A DNA stretch of 64,000 bases from Ignavibacteriota bacterium (GTDB lineage: Bacteria; Bacteroidota; Ignavibacteria; UBA10030; SZUA-254), in assembly GCA_025358305.1 (NCBI GenBank), contig JANYJZ010000003.1:1-64000 (forward strand), given 5' to 3'. Below, in pieces: positions 43,638 to 52,232 of the stretch; positions within the stretch are counted from its first letter, which is position 1, and each line of letters opens with the position of its first letter. A model generated the notes under the pieces. The model was not told the DNA's origin, did not search any database, and saw only the letters and a program-made list of their open reading frames with translations. The translations under genes and the position numbers were made by a program.

Positions 43638-45419
43638 ATGACGACGTCCCCCACATCGGAGAAGAAGGAACTCGTCCTGAAGGGCGTTGCCGCGTCGCCG
43701 GGCATCGCCATCGGGACGGCGTATCTCTTCGTGAAGGAGACGCCCCGGGCGGACGAGCGCGCGCTCGCGTCCGACGAGGAGGTCGCCGTCGAGGACGAAC
43801 GTCTGGACCGCGCCGTGCTGAAGTCGGTGAAGGAGCTGACGAAGATCCTCGCGTTCGCGCAGCAGAAGGTGGGCGACGCGAAGGCGCGCATCCTGGAGGC
43901 GCAGATCATGGTCCTCGAGGACCCGGTGCTCCTCACCTCCATGCACAAGCGCATCAAAAAGGAACGGAAGAACGCCGAGTACATCGTGAGCGAGGAGATC
44001 GGCAAGTATGCCCGGCTCATGCTCGCCGCGCACGACGAATACATGCATGAACGCGCGCACGACGTCGAGGACCTCAGAAACAGGATCGTTCGGAATCTCC
44101 AGCAAGAGAAGCTCACCTCCAAGTTCGACGGTTCGATGATCGTCATCGCCCATACGCTCACGCCCGCCGATACGATGGTCCTGAGCCGGAACCACGTCCT
44201 CGGTTACGCCACGGACATGGGCGGCGTCACCTCCCACGCGGCGCTCTTCTCGCGCTCGTTGAAGATCCCCGCGATCGTCGGCCTCGGCGACGCCACGCGC
44301 TCGCTCGCCAACGGGGACCAGCTCATCATCGACGGCTACGGCGGCACGCTCATCGTCCATCCGACGACGGAACGGCTTGCCGAATTTGAGGCGAAGCGCC
44401 AGCGCTTCCTTGCGTTCGAGGCAAACCTCTCCCAGCTCCGGGACCTCCCGGCGGAGACCGCCGACGGCCACAGGATCGAACTCTCGGCGAACATTGAACT
44501 CTCCGAGGAGCTCGAGTACGTGGTCGTCCAGGGATCTCAGGGCGTCGGGCTCTACCGCACGGAGAGCCTCCTCATCGGACGCGATGATTTTCCGTCGGAG
44601 GACGAGCAGTACGAGGAATACAAGCGCGTCGTCGACCGGATCTACCCCCACCGCGTCATCATGCGGACGTTCGACGTCGGGGGCGACAAGCTTGCGCCCG
44701 AAACCGCCGAGGAGGCGAACCCGTTCCTCGGGTGGCGCGGGATCCGCGTCTCCCTCGACCGGCCCGATCTCTTCCTGAGCCAGCTCCGGGCGATGCTCCG
44801 GGCGAGCTCGCGGAAGAACCTCGCGATCATGTTTCCCATGGTGAGTTCCCTCCCGGAACTGAAGAAGGCGAAGGCGTTCCTCCGGCAGGCGAAGGCCGAA
44901 CTCAAGGCGAAGAAGATCAAGTTCGACGACCACCTCGAGGTCGGCGTCATGATCGAGGTGCCCGCAGCGGCCCTGAACGCCGGCGCCCTCGCCGCGGAGG
45001 TCGACTTCCTGAGCATCGGCTCCAACGACCTCATCCAGTACCTTATGGCCGTCGACCGGGGGAACAGCCTCGTCGCGCGGCTCTACGATGAATTCGACCC
45101 GGCTGTCCTCGCGACGATCAAGCATGTCATCAACGCCGGTCAGAAGCAGAAGGCCTGGGTGGGCATCTGCGGCGAGATGGGCGGGCACCCCTTGGCGGCG
45201 CCGCTCCTCCTCGGCATGGGTATCGACGAACTGAGCGTCGTACCCGTCGTCCTCCCGGAGATCAAGAAGATCGTGCGAACCTTGCGGTTCTCCGACATGC
45301 AGAAGGTCGCCCGAGACGTCCTGACGCTTTCCACTGGAGACGAAGTGCGCGCCTATCTTCGGAAGGTCATCAAGAAAGCCTGTCCCGACATCCCTCTCGA
45401 CGACACTGTCCGCGGATGA
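43638..45419 (+). CDS. ptsI: PTS enzyme I (PEP-protein phosphotransferase)
   Basis: It transfers phosphate from PEP to HPr. The 593 residues show the phosphohistidine His200 in GGVTSHAALFSRS, the PEP-binding GLYRTESLLIG and RTFDVGGDK, and the catalytic ICGEMGGHP Cys near residue 515. The N-terminal ~20 residues are a slight extension. It is downstream of ptsH in the same operon and, with sixA at 37273, makes a possible phosphate control loop. Confidence 0.96.
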   Translation: MTTSPTSEKKELVLKGVAASPGIAIGTAYLFVKETPRADERALASDEEVAVEDERLDRAVLKSVKELTKILAFAQQKVGDAKARILEAQIMVLEDPVLLTSMHKRIKKERKNAEYIVSEEIGKYARLMLAAHDEYMHERAHDVEDLRNRIVRNLQQEKLTSKFDGSMIVIAHTLTPADTMVLSRNHVLGYATDMGGVTSHAALFSRSLKIPAIVGLGDATRSLANGDQLIIDGYGGTLIVHPTTERLAEFEAKRQRFLAFEANLSQLRDLPAETADGHRIELSANIELSEELEYVVVQGSQGVGLYRTESLLIGRDDFPSEDEQYEEYKRVVDRIYPHRVIMRTFDVGGDKLAPETAEEANPFLGWRGIRVSLDRPDLFLSQLRAMLRASSRKNLAIMFPMVSSLPELKKAKAFLRQAKAELKAKKIKFDDHLEVGVMIEVPAAALNAGALAAEVDFLSIGSNDLIQYLMAVDRGNSLVARLYDEFDPAVLATIKHVINAGQKQKAWVGICGEMGGHPLAAPLLLGMGIDELSVVPVVLPEIKKIVRTLRFSDMQKVARDVLTLSTGDEVRAYLRKVIKKACPDIPLDDTVRG

Positions 45420-45468
45420 CCGGGACGGCTTCACGTCATCACCGTCGCAATCACAACTACCACTCCCT

Positions 45469-46518
45469 ATGAAAGAATCCAGCATAGCGCTCTACGACAG
45501 ATCCAACATGCGGAAGCTCCTCGTGGAGTTCCCAGCCCAGATCGAACTTGCCGTGCGCATCGGCCGAGGTGCGAAGATGCCTTTCAAGGCGAAGAACATC
45601 GACGCCATCGTCCTGTCGGGCCTCGGCGGATCCGCGATCGGCGGCGACATCCTCCGGTCATACCTTGCGGATGACCTCAAGGTCCCGTTCATCGTCAACC
45701 GTCACTACGCGCTCCCGGAGTTCGTCGGCGCGCGGACGCTCGTGGTGATCGCAAGCTACTCCGGCGGGACGGAAGAGACCATCGCCTCGCACCATGACGC
45801 GATGCGCCGCAAGGCGAAGGTCCTCTGCATCAGCTCGAATGGCGAGATCGCGCGGCTCGCCGCCGTCCACCGACAGCCGCTCATCACGATCCCCGGCGGG
45901 CTGCCGCCGCGCACCGCCCTCGGGTATTCCCTGTTCCCGATGCTCGTCGCCCTCTCGTCGATGGGGTTCATCCCCTCGAAGGAGAAGGAAATCCGTGAGA
46001 CCGTTCGCCTTCTCCGGAAGCTCTCCAGAACCTACGGCACACTTTCGAATACGAAGAACCCCGCGCTTGAGCTCGCGAAGCAGCTCTACAACAAGCTTCC
46101 CATTGTCTACTCCTCCGCCGATCGCTTCGACGTCGTCAACACGCGCTGGCGCGGCCAGCTGGCGGAGAACAGCAAGATGCTCGCCTTCGGCCACGTGCTG
46201 CCCGAGATGAACCACAACGAGCTCGTCGGCTGGAAGGCGCTCAAGCGGCAGATGGAGGAGATGGCCGTCGTGTTCCTACGGGACAACGGCGACCACGACC
46301 GCGTCAAGATCCGGATGGAGATCACCAAGAGCATCGTCGGGGAATACGCCTCGAAGGTCCTCGATGTCGAGAGCCAAGGCTCGTCGCTCCTCGCGCGGAT
46401 GTTCTCCCTGATCTATCTCGGCGACTGGGTGAGTTTCTATCTCGCCATCATGAACGGCATTGATCCGACCCCGGTGCGCGTCATCGATTACCTGAAGCGA
46501 GAGCTGAGCAAGGTGTAA
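45469..46518 (+). CDS. Bifunctional phosphoglucose/phosphomannose isomerase
   Basis: This family interconverts glucose-6-P or mannose-6-P with fructose-6-P. The 349 residues contain two SIS folds: LSGLGGSAIGGD (about 49-60) and IASYSGGTEETI (about 93-104), with the catalytic ENSK...NHNELVGW segment near 230-255. It is smaller than classical PGI and matches the archaeal/bacterial bifunctional type. It sits after ptsI in the same direction with no clear promoter, and a long hairpin follows its stop. Confidence 0.92.
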   Translation: MKESSIALYDRSNMRKLLVEFPAQIELAVRIGRGAKMPFKAKNIDAIVLSGLGGSAIGGDILRSYLADDLKVPFIVNRHYALPEFVGARTLVVIASYSGGTEETIASHHDAMRRKAKVLCISSNGEIARLAAVHRQPLITIPGGLPPRTALGYSLFPMLVALSSMGFIPSKEKEIRETVRLLRKLSRTYGTLSNTKNPALELAKQLYNKLPIVYSSADRFDVVNTRWRGQLAENSKMLAFGHVLPEMNHNELVGWKALKRQMEEMAVVFLRDNGDHDRVKIRMEITKSIVGEYASKVLDVESQGSSLLARMFSLIYLGDWVSFYLAIMNGIDPTPVRVIDYLKRELSKV

Positions 46519-46527
46519 CCGCATATC

Positions 46528-46568
46528 CGGTCCGGCCGCGCGCGCCTCAGACGCGTGCGGCTGGACCG
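46528..46568 (+). terminator. Very long GC-rich hairpin after the PGI/PMI gene
   Basis: A 17-bp stem (528-544 with 552-568, two G-U pairs, no bulge) closes a 7-base loop ten bases after the TAA. There is no U-tract, so it may be an atypical terminator or a 3'-end RNA stabiliser. Confidence 0.55.
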
Positions 46569-46628
46569 TGGAGCAGTACCGCAGCATCCTTCCCGGAACC
46601 GCAGAGAGAGAGTATACCGTGCACTGAT

Positions 46629-48668
46629 ATGCCGAGAATCCTTCTCCGATATAGCCTGCTCGTCCTTTTCCTGGCGACCTCCGCCTCCGCCCAGTTCTTC
46701 TACTTCGGGCGGAACAAGGTCCAGTACACCGACTTCGACTGGCAGGTCCTCAAGACCGAACATTTCGACATCTACTATGACCGCCCGATGGACGACCTCG
46801 CTCGGCGTGGGGCATTCTTCGCGGAAGAGAGCTACAAGGTCCTCGAGCAGCGTTTCAACCACAACGTAGGAGCGCGCGTCCCGCTCATCTTCTACTCCTC
46901 GCACCTCTATTTCCAGCAGACGAACGTCACGCCCGGGTTCCTCCCGGAAGGCGTCGGCGGGTTCACCGAGTTTCTCAAGGGCCGCGTGGTCATACCGTAC
47001 GACGGTTCGATGGCGGACTTCAAGCACGTCATCCGGCACGAGCTCGTACACGTCTTCATGTTCAGCAAGGTGAACCGCGTGCTCGTCGATCACCGGATCG
47101 CCGCGGACCACATGCCGCCTCTCTGGTTCACGGAAGGGCTTGCGGAGTACTGGTCGACCGAGTGGGACAACCAGGCGGAGATGGTCCTCCGGGACGCCAC
47201 CGTGAGCAACTACCTCGTCCCCTTGGACGACATGGACCGCATCTACGGTTCGTTCCTCATGTACAAGGAGGGGCAGCAGATCCTCGACTTCGCGGGGAAG
47301 CAATACGGCGAGGAGACCGTCCTGAGGCTCATCGACAACTTCTGGAAGTCGACGAGCTTCGAGGAGGTCTTCCGACTGACGACCGGGAGGGACTACAAGG
47401 CGTTCGACGCGGAGTGGACGTATGCGATGAAGAAGCGGTACTACCCGCTCCTCGCTACCGCCGACGAACCCAGCGGAAGCTCCGACGAGCTCGTCAACAG
47501 GGGCTTCAACGTGAAGCCGGTCTACTTCGCCGCAAAGGGGACGCGGCAGGTCTATTTCATCGGGAACCATTCGGGCTATACGAGCGTCATGCGGGCGAAC
47601 CTCGACCGGCCGAAGGAACCGCCGGCCGTCGTCATCGAGGGCGAGAAGACCGACGAATTCGAGACCTTCCACCTGTTCCAGAGCAAGCTCGACATCTCCC
47701 GCGACGGGATCCTCGCATTCGTCACGAAGAGCGGAGAGAACGACGCGCTCCATCTCTACGACGTCTTCGGCGATACGCTCGTCCGGACATACCACTTCAA
47801 GGACCTCGTTGTTCTCGGCTCGCCCACCTGGTCGCCGGACGGGGGGGACATCGCGTTCAGCGCCGTCGACCGGAAAGGGGACAACGATCTCTACCGGTGG
47901 AACCGGCGGACGGAAACGCTCACGCGCCTCACGGAGGATCTCTACGACGACCGGGACCCCGCCTGGTCCCCCGACGGCGCGTCGATCGTCTTCAGCTCCG
48001 ACCGCACGTCGTTCGGCGCGAAGGGCAAATACAATCTCTTTACCTACACCCTCGCTTCGCGGCAGATCGACTACCTCACCTACAGCGAGGAGAGCTGCTA
48101 TTCGCCCTCCTGGTCACCGGACGGGAAAGCGCTCCTGTTCACCTCGGACCGCGGCGGCGCGCGGAACATCTGGATGATGAAGTTCGACTCCCTGCGCGCC
48201 ACGAAAGAGATGCGCAGGCTGACGGCCTTCACGACGGCCGCATTCGATCCCGCGTGGGCCGAGACGACCGCGGTCTTCTCGGCGTTCGAGGAGTTCAGCT
48301 TCCGTCTCCGCACGATCGGGAACGTCTACGCGATGTACGATTCGTCGCATGAACGCCGCCCCCTCGACTTCGCCGTGACGGCGCGCCCCTGGACGGCGTC
48401 CTCGCTCGCCGGAGAGTCCGAGTCGAAGCCGCTGCGGTACGAAGGGGAGTACAGCCTCGACGTCGCGCAGAGCCAGATCTCCACCGATCCCGTCTTCGGG
48501 ACGAACGGCGGGGCGTTCCTCGCCCTGAGCGACCTCCTCGGCAACCACCAGTACTATTTCCTCCTCTATAACACGGCACAGTCGTCGAGCGAACTTCTCT
48601 CGAGCTTCAACCTCGCGATCTCGAGCATTTCGCTCCAGCAGCGATCCAACTTCGCGTACGGGATCTAA
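46629..48668 (+). CDS. Peptidase MA-like metallopeptidase with TolB-type propeller (N-terminal part of a gene split by an in-frame TAA)
   Basis: A signal peptide (RYSLLVLFLATSASA) is followed by a gluzincin-type domain with HELVH (His137, His141; base Glu138) and WFTEGLAEYW, giving Glu169 as probable third zinc ligand. From ~300 to 570 there is a PD40/TolB propeller with WSPDG repeats (TWSPDGGDI, AWSPDGASI, SWSPDGKAL). The protein then enters the start of a surface-antigen barrel and stops at TAA 48666-48668 after FAYGI. The same frame continues without further stop to 49466, reading RFSGRRYDLTDPDLF. The intact protein would have 945 residues and end in an outer-membrane barrel. Confidence 0.85.
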   Translation: MPRILLRYSLLVLFLATSASAQFFYFGRNKVQYTDFDWQVLKTEHFDIYYDRPMDDLARRGAFFAEESYKVLEQRFNHNVGARVPLIFYSSHLYFQQTNVTPGFLPEGVGGFTEFLKGRVVIPYDGSMADFKHVIRHELVHVFMFSKVNRVLVDHRIAADHMPPLWFTEGLAEYWSTEWDNQAEMVLRDATVSNYLVPLDDMDRIYGSFLMYKEGQQILDFAGKQYGEETVLRLIDNFWKSTSFEEVFRLTTGRDYKAFDAEWTYAMKKRYYPLLATADEPSGSSDELVNRGFNVKPVYFAAKGTRQVYFIGNHSGYTSVMRANLDRPKEPPAVVIEGEKTDEFETFHLFQSKLDISRDGILAFVTKSGENDALHLYDVFGDTLVRTYHFKDLVVLGSPTWSPDGGDIAFSAVDRKGDNDLYRWNRRTETLTRLTEDLYDDRDPAWSPDGASIVFSSDRTSFGAKGKYNLFTYTLASRQIDYLTYSEESCYSPSWSPDGKALLFTSDRGGARNIWMMKFDSLRATKEMRRLTAFTTAAFDPAWAETTAVFSAFEEFSFRLRTIGNVYAMYDSSHERRPLDFAVTARPWTASSLAGESESKPLRYEGEYSLDVAQSQISTDPVFGTNGGAFLALSDLLGNHQYYFLLYNTAQSSSELLSSFNLAISSISLQQRSNFAYGI

Positions 48669-49466
48669 CGGTTCAGCGGCAGGCGGTACGACCTCACCGA
48701 TCCCGACCTGTTCTTCTTTGAACGCGTCTTCGGCGGGTACTTCACGCTGAGCTACCCGCTCTCGAAGTTCAAACGGATCGCCGTCCTGACGAGCGTGAGC
48801 AACTCCGAGAAGGACCCCGACGAGTCGGTCTACTTCGACCTCAACGCTGCGAACATCGACCGCTCGCGCCGCGCGCTCTTCGTCTCGAACTCGATCTCCT
48901 TCACGCACGACAATTCGCTTTGGGGCCCGAGCGGCCCACTCGACGGGAGCAGGTTCAACATCACCCTCGGGTACACGACCGACGTGCAGTACTCCAACGC
49001 GAGCTACTACTCCGTCATCGCCGACTACCGGCAGTACTTCCGCCTCTCGGAGCAGTCCGCCTATGCCGTGCGGCTATGGCTTTTCTACAACGACGGGAAG
49101 GAGGCTCGCCGGTTCTTCATGGGTGGGAGCTGGGACCTGCGGGGGTACCCCCGGTGGTCGCTCCGCGGCAGAAAACTCTGGCTCATGAGCCAGGAACTGC
49201 GGTTCCCGTTCCTCGACGCGCTCGCAATGCGCTTCCCGTTCGGCGGGCTCACGTTCGTCGGCATCCGCGGCGCAGCGTTCGTCGATCTCGGCGGCGTCTG
49301 GGACGACGTCTATACGCAGACCCGCGGCAGCACAGGCCTGGGGCTCCGGCTGAACCTCCTGGGTGCGCTCGTCCTGCGCTACGACGTCGGCAAGAGGATC
49401 GAGGACAACCTGAGCCATTTTCAGCAGGGCGTGTTCCAGCAGTTCTTCTTCGGATGGGACTTCTGA
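48669..49466 (+). pseudogene. BamA/surface-antigen-type barrel, C-terminal part separated by the in-frame TAA
   Basis: This is in frame with the upstream gene. It reads RFSGRRYDLTDPDLFFFE, then FTLSYPLSKFKRIAVLTSVS, and ends in barrel strands with GSWDLRGYPRWSLRG (the RGY motif of the Omp85/surface-antigen family), FPFLDALAMRFPFGG and a C-terminal FFFGWDF with terminal Phe. A GTG at 48795 could restart translation, but it would lose the first strands and has no signal peptide, so a separate working protein is unlikely. A single base change of TAA to a Tyr codon would restore the gene. Confidence 0.78.
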
Positions 49467-50620
49467 TGCGCCGTCTGCCCATCATCCTTATTCTCGCGCT
49501 CATCGGATCCTACTCCGGGTGCACCCCGTTCCATCTCCAGGTGCCGGTCCGGACGGTCGAAGGGGACTGGAAGATGTACGGCGGGAACCCCGGCAGGACG
49601 AACGTCGCCCCGCAGGCCCTCGTGCCTCCGCTCTCCCTCCGGTGGCAGTACGACGCGTCGGCGGGGTTCAGCGCCTATTCCGCCTCGGTGGCCGAGAGTC
49701 TCGTGTTCGTTGGGAACCTCCGAGGCGAAGTGCACGCGGTGCACCTGCGCACGGGAGAGGGCGCCGGGGTACGGAGCTTCGGATCCTCGGTCATCGGAAC
49801 GCCAATCGTGGCGAAGCAGACGCTCTACGTCGCGCTCTCCCGTGAAGAGCAGAGCCTCGTCGCCTATGATCTTGATAACGCCATTGTCCGGTGGCAAAAG
49901 CCGTTCGGCGACATCGAGTCCGCACCGCTCCTCATGGAGGGGCGGCTCTACGTCGCGGCCCTCGACGGAAAGATCAGCTGCATCGACGCCGCGGACGGGA
50001 AGGCGCTCTGGACATTTTCGGTGCCGGCCTCCCGCAGGTCGTCGGCCGTCCGGTCATCCCCCGCGAGCGACGGCGACGTCCTCGTGTTCGGTTGCGACAA
50101 CGGCACGCTCTACGCGGTCGCGGTCAAGGACGGGACGCTGCGGTGGAGCGCGAAGGCCGGGGCGAGCATCGCCGGTTCTCCTGCGGTCTCCTCCGGTCTC
50201 GTCTTCGTCGGGTCGCTCGACGGGACATTCTACGCGTTCGATGCGGCAAGCGGGACGATGAAGTGGAGCCGCCCTCTCGGGTCGCCGATCTACGCGTCGC
50301 CTGCAGTGGACGCCGGACGCGTCTTCATCGGCACGAGCGGAGGAGTGTTCGCCGCGCTCGGGGCCGGTACGGGAGAGATCGTCTGGCAGGGGAGGCTCGG
50401 AAGCGTCATCAACGCCGCGCCGCTCGTTTCCGGATCGGTCGTCTACGTCGCGAGTCTTGACAAGACGCTCCACGCGTTCTCCGCGTCGGCCGGCGAGCGT
50501 CTTTGGCAGTACACCACGAAGGGGAGGATCAAAACGATGCCGGTGATCGCCCGGGGGTTTCTTATCCTCCTGACGGAGGACCGGTCGGTCCTCGGGTTCT
50601 CGGAAGGGGGAGAGAAATGA
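49466..50620 (+). CDS. PQQ-like beta-propeller lipoprotein
   Basis: It starts at ATG 49466, overlapping the barrel's TGA by one base. The N-terminus RRLPIILILALIGSYSGC is a lipoprotein-type signal with Cys19. The remaining 365 residues are 7-8 PQQ-type blades, each with a pattern like YAFDAASGTMKWS or TLHAFSASAGERLW. BamB has this fold and helps BamA; linkage to a BamA-like barrel gene makes a BamB-like role attractive but unproven. Longer frames upstream lie within the barrel gene and were discarded. Confidence 0.86.
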   Translation: MRRLPIILILALIGSYSGCTPFHLQVPVRTVEGDWKMYGGNPGRTNVAPQALVPPLSLRWQYDASAGFSAYSASVAESLVFVGNLRGEVHAVHLRTGEGAGVRSFGSSVIGTPIVAKQTLYVALSREEQSLVAYDLDNAIVRWQKPFGDIESAPLLMEGRLYVAALDGKISCIDAADGKALWTFSVPASRRSSAVRSSPASDGDVLVFGCDNGTLYAVAVKDGTLRWSAKAGASIAGSPAVSSGLVFVGSLDGTFYAFDAASGTMKWSRPLGSPIYASPAVDAGRVFIGTSGGVFAALGAGTGEIVWQGRLGSVINAAPLVSGSVVYVASLDKTLHAFSASAGERLWQYTTKGRIKTMPVIARGFLILLTEDRSVLGFSEGGEK

Positions 50621-51360
50621 ACCTCCGCCTTCGGACGCTCCTCGCCATGACCGTGATCCTCCTTCTTCCTGCCCTCTCTGCGGGTCAGACGGGTGCGTTC
50701 CTCACCGTTCACTCGGCGCCGCCGGGTCTTGCGGTCTACCGCGACACCACACTCGTCGGGCGGACGCCGGTCGATTCCGTCCCGGTGCCGTCCGGCACGA
50801 TGGTCCTGCGGGTCTTGTCGGCGCGGGAGCGCTCCTGGGAAGGTCCGGCCCTCATCGAGACGCTCACCGTGCGGCCCGCCGAGCATGTCGTGCGCGACGT
50901 GGCTCCGCTGCGGATCGGCAGGATCACATCGGAACCGGACGGGGCGCAGGTCTCGCTCGGCGACTCGCTGATCGGATCGACCCCGCTTCTCGTTCCCCTC
51001 CGCGCCCAAGGGAGCCTAGTGACGGTCGCACGCGACGGATACGAATCGGCGTCGCTTCCCTTCACCGGGGACATGCATGTCGTCCTCGCCGCGCGAGCGG
51101 GGACGACGGCACAGTACCTCGCCGGGGAGCACTCCGCCCACCTCACCCCGGTCATCCTTTCCACCGGCGTGAGCGTGCTTGCGGGGGCGACGGCAGCCTA
51201 CTGCAAGATCAAGGCGGATGCGCGGTATGCCGATTATCGGACCAACGGCAAGGCCTCGGACCTCGATGCGGTGCATCGTCTCGATCTTCTTTCCGGGATA
51301 TCGCTGGCGGTGAGTGAATTGAGCCTTTTTCTCCTGACGTACCAGCTGCTTTCGCGTTAA
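50617..51360 (+). CDS. PEGA-domain envelope protein
   Basis: ATG 50617 shares ATGA with the preceding gene. A signal peptide (TLLAMTVILLLPALSAG) leads to two PEGA domains: AFLTVHSAPPGLAVYRDTTLVGRTPVDSVPV (about 26-56) and GRITSEPDGAQVSLGDSLIGSTPLLVPL (about 100-130). PEGA domains are found in surface-layer or wall-associated proteins. The C-terminus holds one or two hydrophobic segments (VILSTGVSVLAGATAAY; LSGISLAVSELSLFLLTY), so it is probably anchored in the inner membrane facing the periplasm. Confidence 0.8.
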   Translation: MNLRLRTLLAMTVILLLPALSAGQTGAFLTVHSAPPGLAVYRDTTLVGRTPVDSVPVPSGTMVLRVLSARERSWEGPALIETLTVRPAEHVVRDVAPLRIGRITSEPDGAQVSLGDSLIGSTPLLVPLRAQGSLVTVARDGYESASLPFTGDMHVVLAARAGTTAQYLAGEHSAHLTPVILSTGVSVLAGATAAYCKIKADARYADYRTNGKASDLDAVHRLDLLSGISLAVSELSLFLLTYQLLSR

Positions 51361-51385
51361 GGAGGCCGGAAATCGGCGTAATTAC

Positions 51386-51414
51386 TTGACTTTCAATCGG
51401 TTCAACGCTATATT
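51386..51414 (+). promoter_or_regulatory. Sigma70-like promoter of the CRP/FNR-family gene
   Basis: TTGACT, 17-base spacer, TATATT. Start near 51421, about 58 nt before the chosen ATG. Confidence 0.78.
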
Positions 51415-51478
51415 TACAGTCACAGACGACTGTGGAGGACTAAATAATTTCTCACATGAAAATCGACCCAATTTTCCT

Positions 51479-52204
51479 ATGACCCTTCCTAGCGCACCGC
51501 ACCAGCCTCTCACTTCTGATCTCGGGGAAGCGATGGAGTTCATCCGCAACGTCCCCATATTCAACGACATCGAGACGAACGAGCTCACGAAGATCGTCCG
51601 TGTCGGCGTCCGGAAGAAGTACAAGAAGGGGAGCATCATCCTTCTCGAGGAGGAAACGGGTGCCGCGCTGTTCGTGATCATCTCCGGGAAGGTGAAGATC
51701 GTCCGGACCGACGACGACGGCCGCGAGGTCATCCTCTCGATCCTCGGGGAAAACGACTTTTTCGGCGAGATGTCGATCCTCGACGGTCTCTCCCGTTCGG
51801 CGAGCGTCGTGGCGATCACGAAGACGGAGCTCTTCATGATCCACCGCAGGGACTTCCTGAAGCTCATGCAGGACGTTCCCTCCGTCGCGATCTCGCTCCT
51901 GAAGGAACTCACCATGCGCCTCCGCAAGGCGGACTCGCAGATCAAGAGCCTGTCTCTCAAGGATGCGGCCGGGCGCGTTGCAAACGTCGTTCTGCAGCTT
52001 GCGGACGACATCGGCACGATCCGCAAGGGGCGCGTCGAGATCGACGAGCTGCCGCTCCAGCAGGATCTCGCCAACATGGCGGGCACGTCCCGCGAAACCA
52101 TCTCCCGCGTGGTCCACATGTTCATCAAGAAGGGCCATCTCGAACTCCAGGGGAGCAAACTCATCATCAACGACTACGAGAAGTTCAAGAGCCTCTTTGT
52201 CTAG
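51479..52204 (+). CDS. CRP/FNR-family transcription regulator
   Basis: From ATG 51479 it has 241 residues; ATG 51533 (MEFIRNVPIFNDIE) is nearly as good and has a GGGGAAG before it. The cyclic-nucleotide-binding fold spans about 20-135, with the phosphate-binding cassette FGEMSILDGLSRSASV retaining Glu97, Arg106 and Ser107. A dimer helix and a winged helix-turn-helix follow, with LQQDLANMAGTSRETISRVV as recognition region. There is no FNR-type cysteine cluster, so cAMP or a similar ligand is more likely than oxygen sensing. An adenylate cyclase is encoded at 19705. Confidence 0.92.
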   Translation: MTLPSAPHQPLTSDLGEAMEFIRNVPIFNDIETNELTKIVRVGVRKKYKKGSIILLEEETGAALFVIISGKVKIVRTDDDGREVILSILGENDFFGEMSILDGLSRSASVVAITKTELFMIHRRDFLKLMQDVPSVAISLLKELTMRLRKADSQIKSLSLKDAAGRVANVVLQLADDIGTIRKGRVEIDELPLQQDLANMAGTSRETISRVVHMFIKKGHLELQGSKLIINDYEKFKSLFV

Positions 52205-52232
52205 GGAGGGGTATTGAGCTGGGAAGAATTGT

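Noticed and set aside
43110-45485. A 791-codon open frame antisense to ptsH-ptsI
   Set aside because: It mirrors real codons of enzyme I on a GC-rich template, has Arg/Asp/Val-biased composition and no domain. Similar long antisense frames at 14682-16010 and 38650-40374 were dropped for the same reason.
51431-51456. TGTGG...TCACA as a CRP box in the CRP-gene leader
   Set aside because: The half-sites are 15 bases apart rather than six, so this is not a CRP-type operator.
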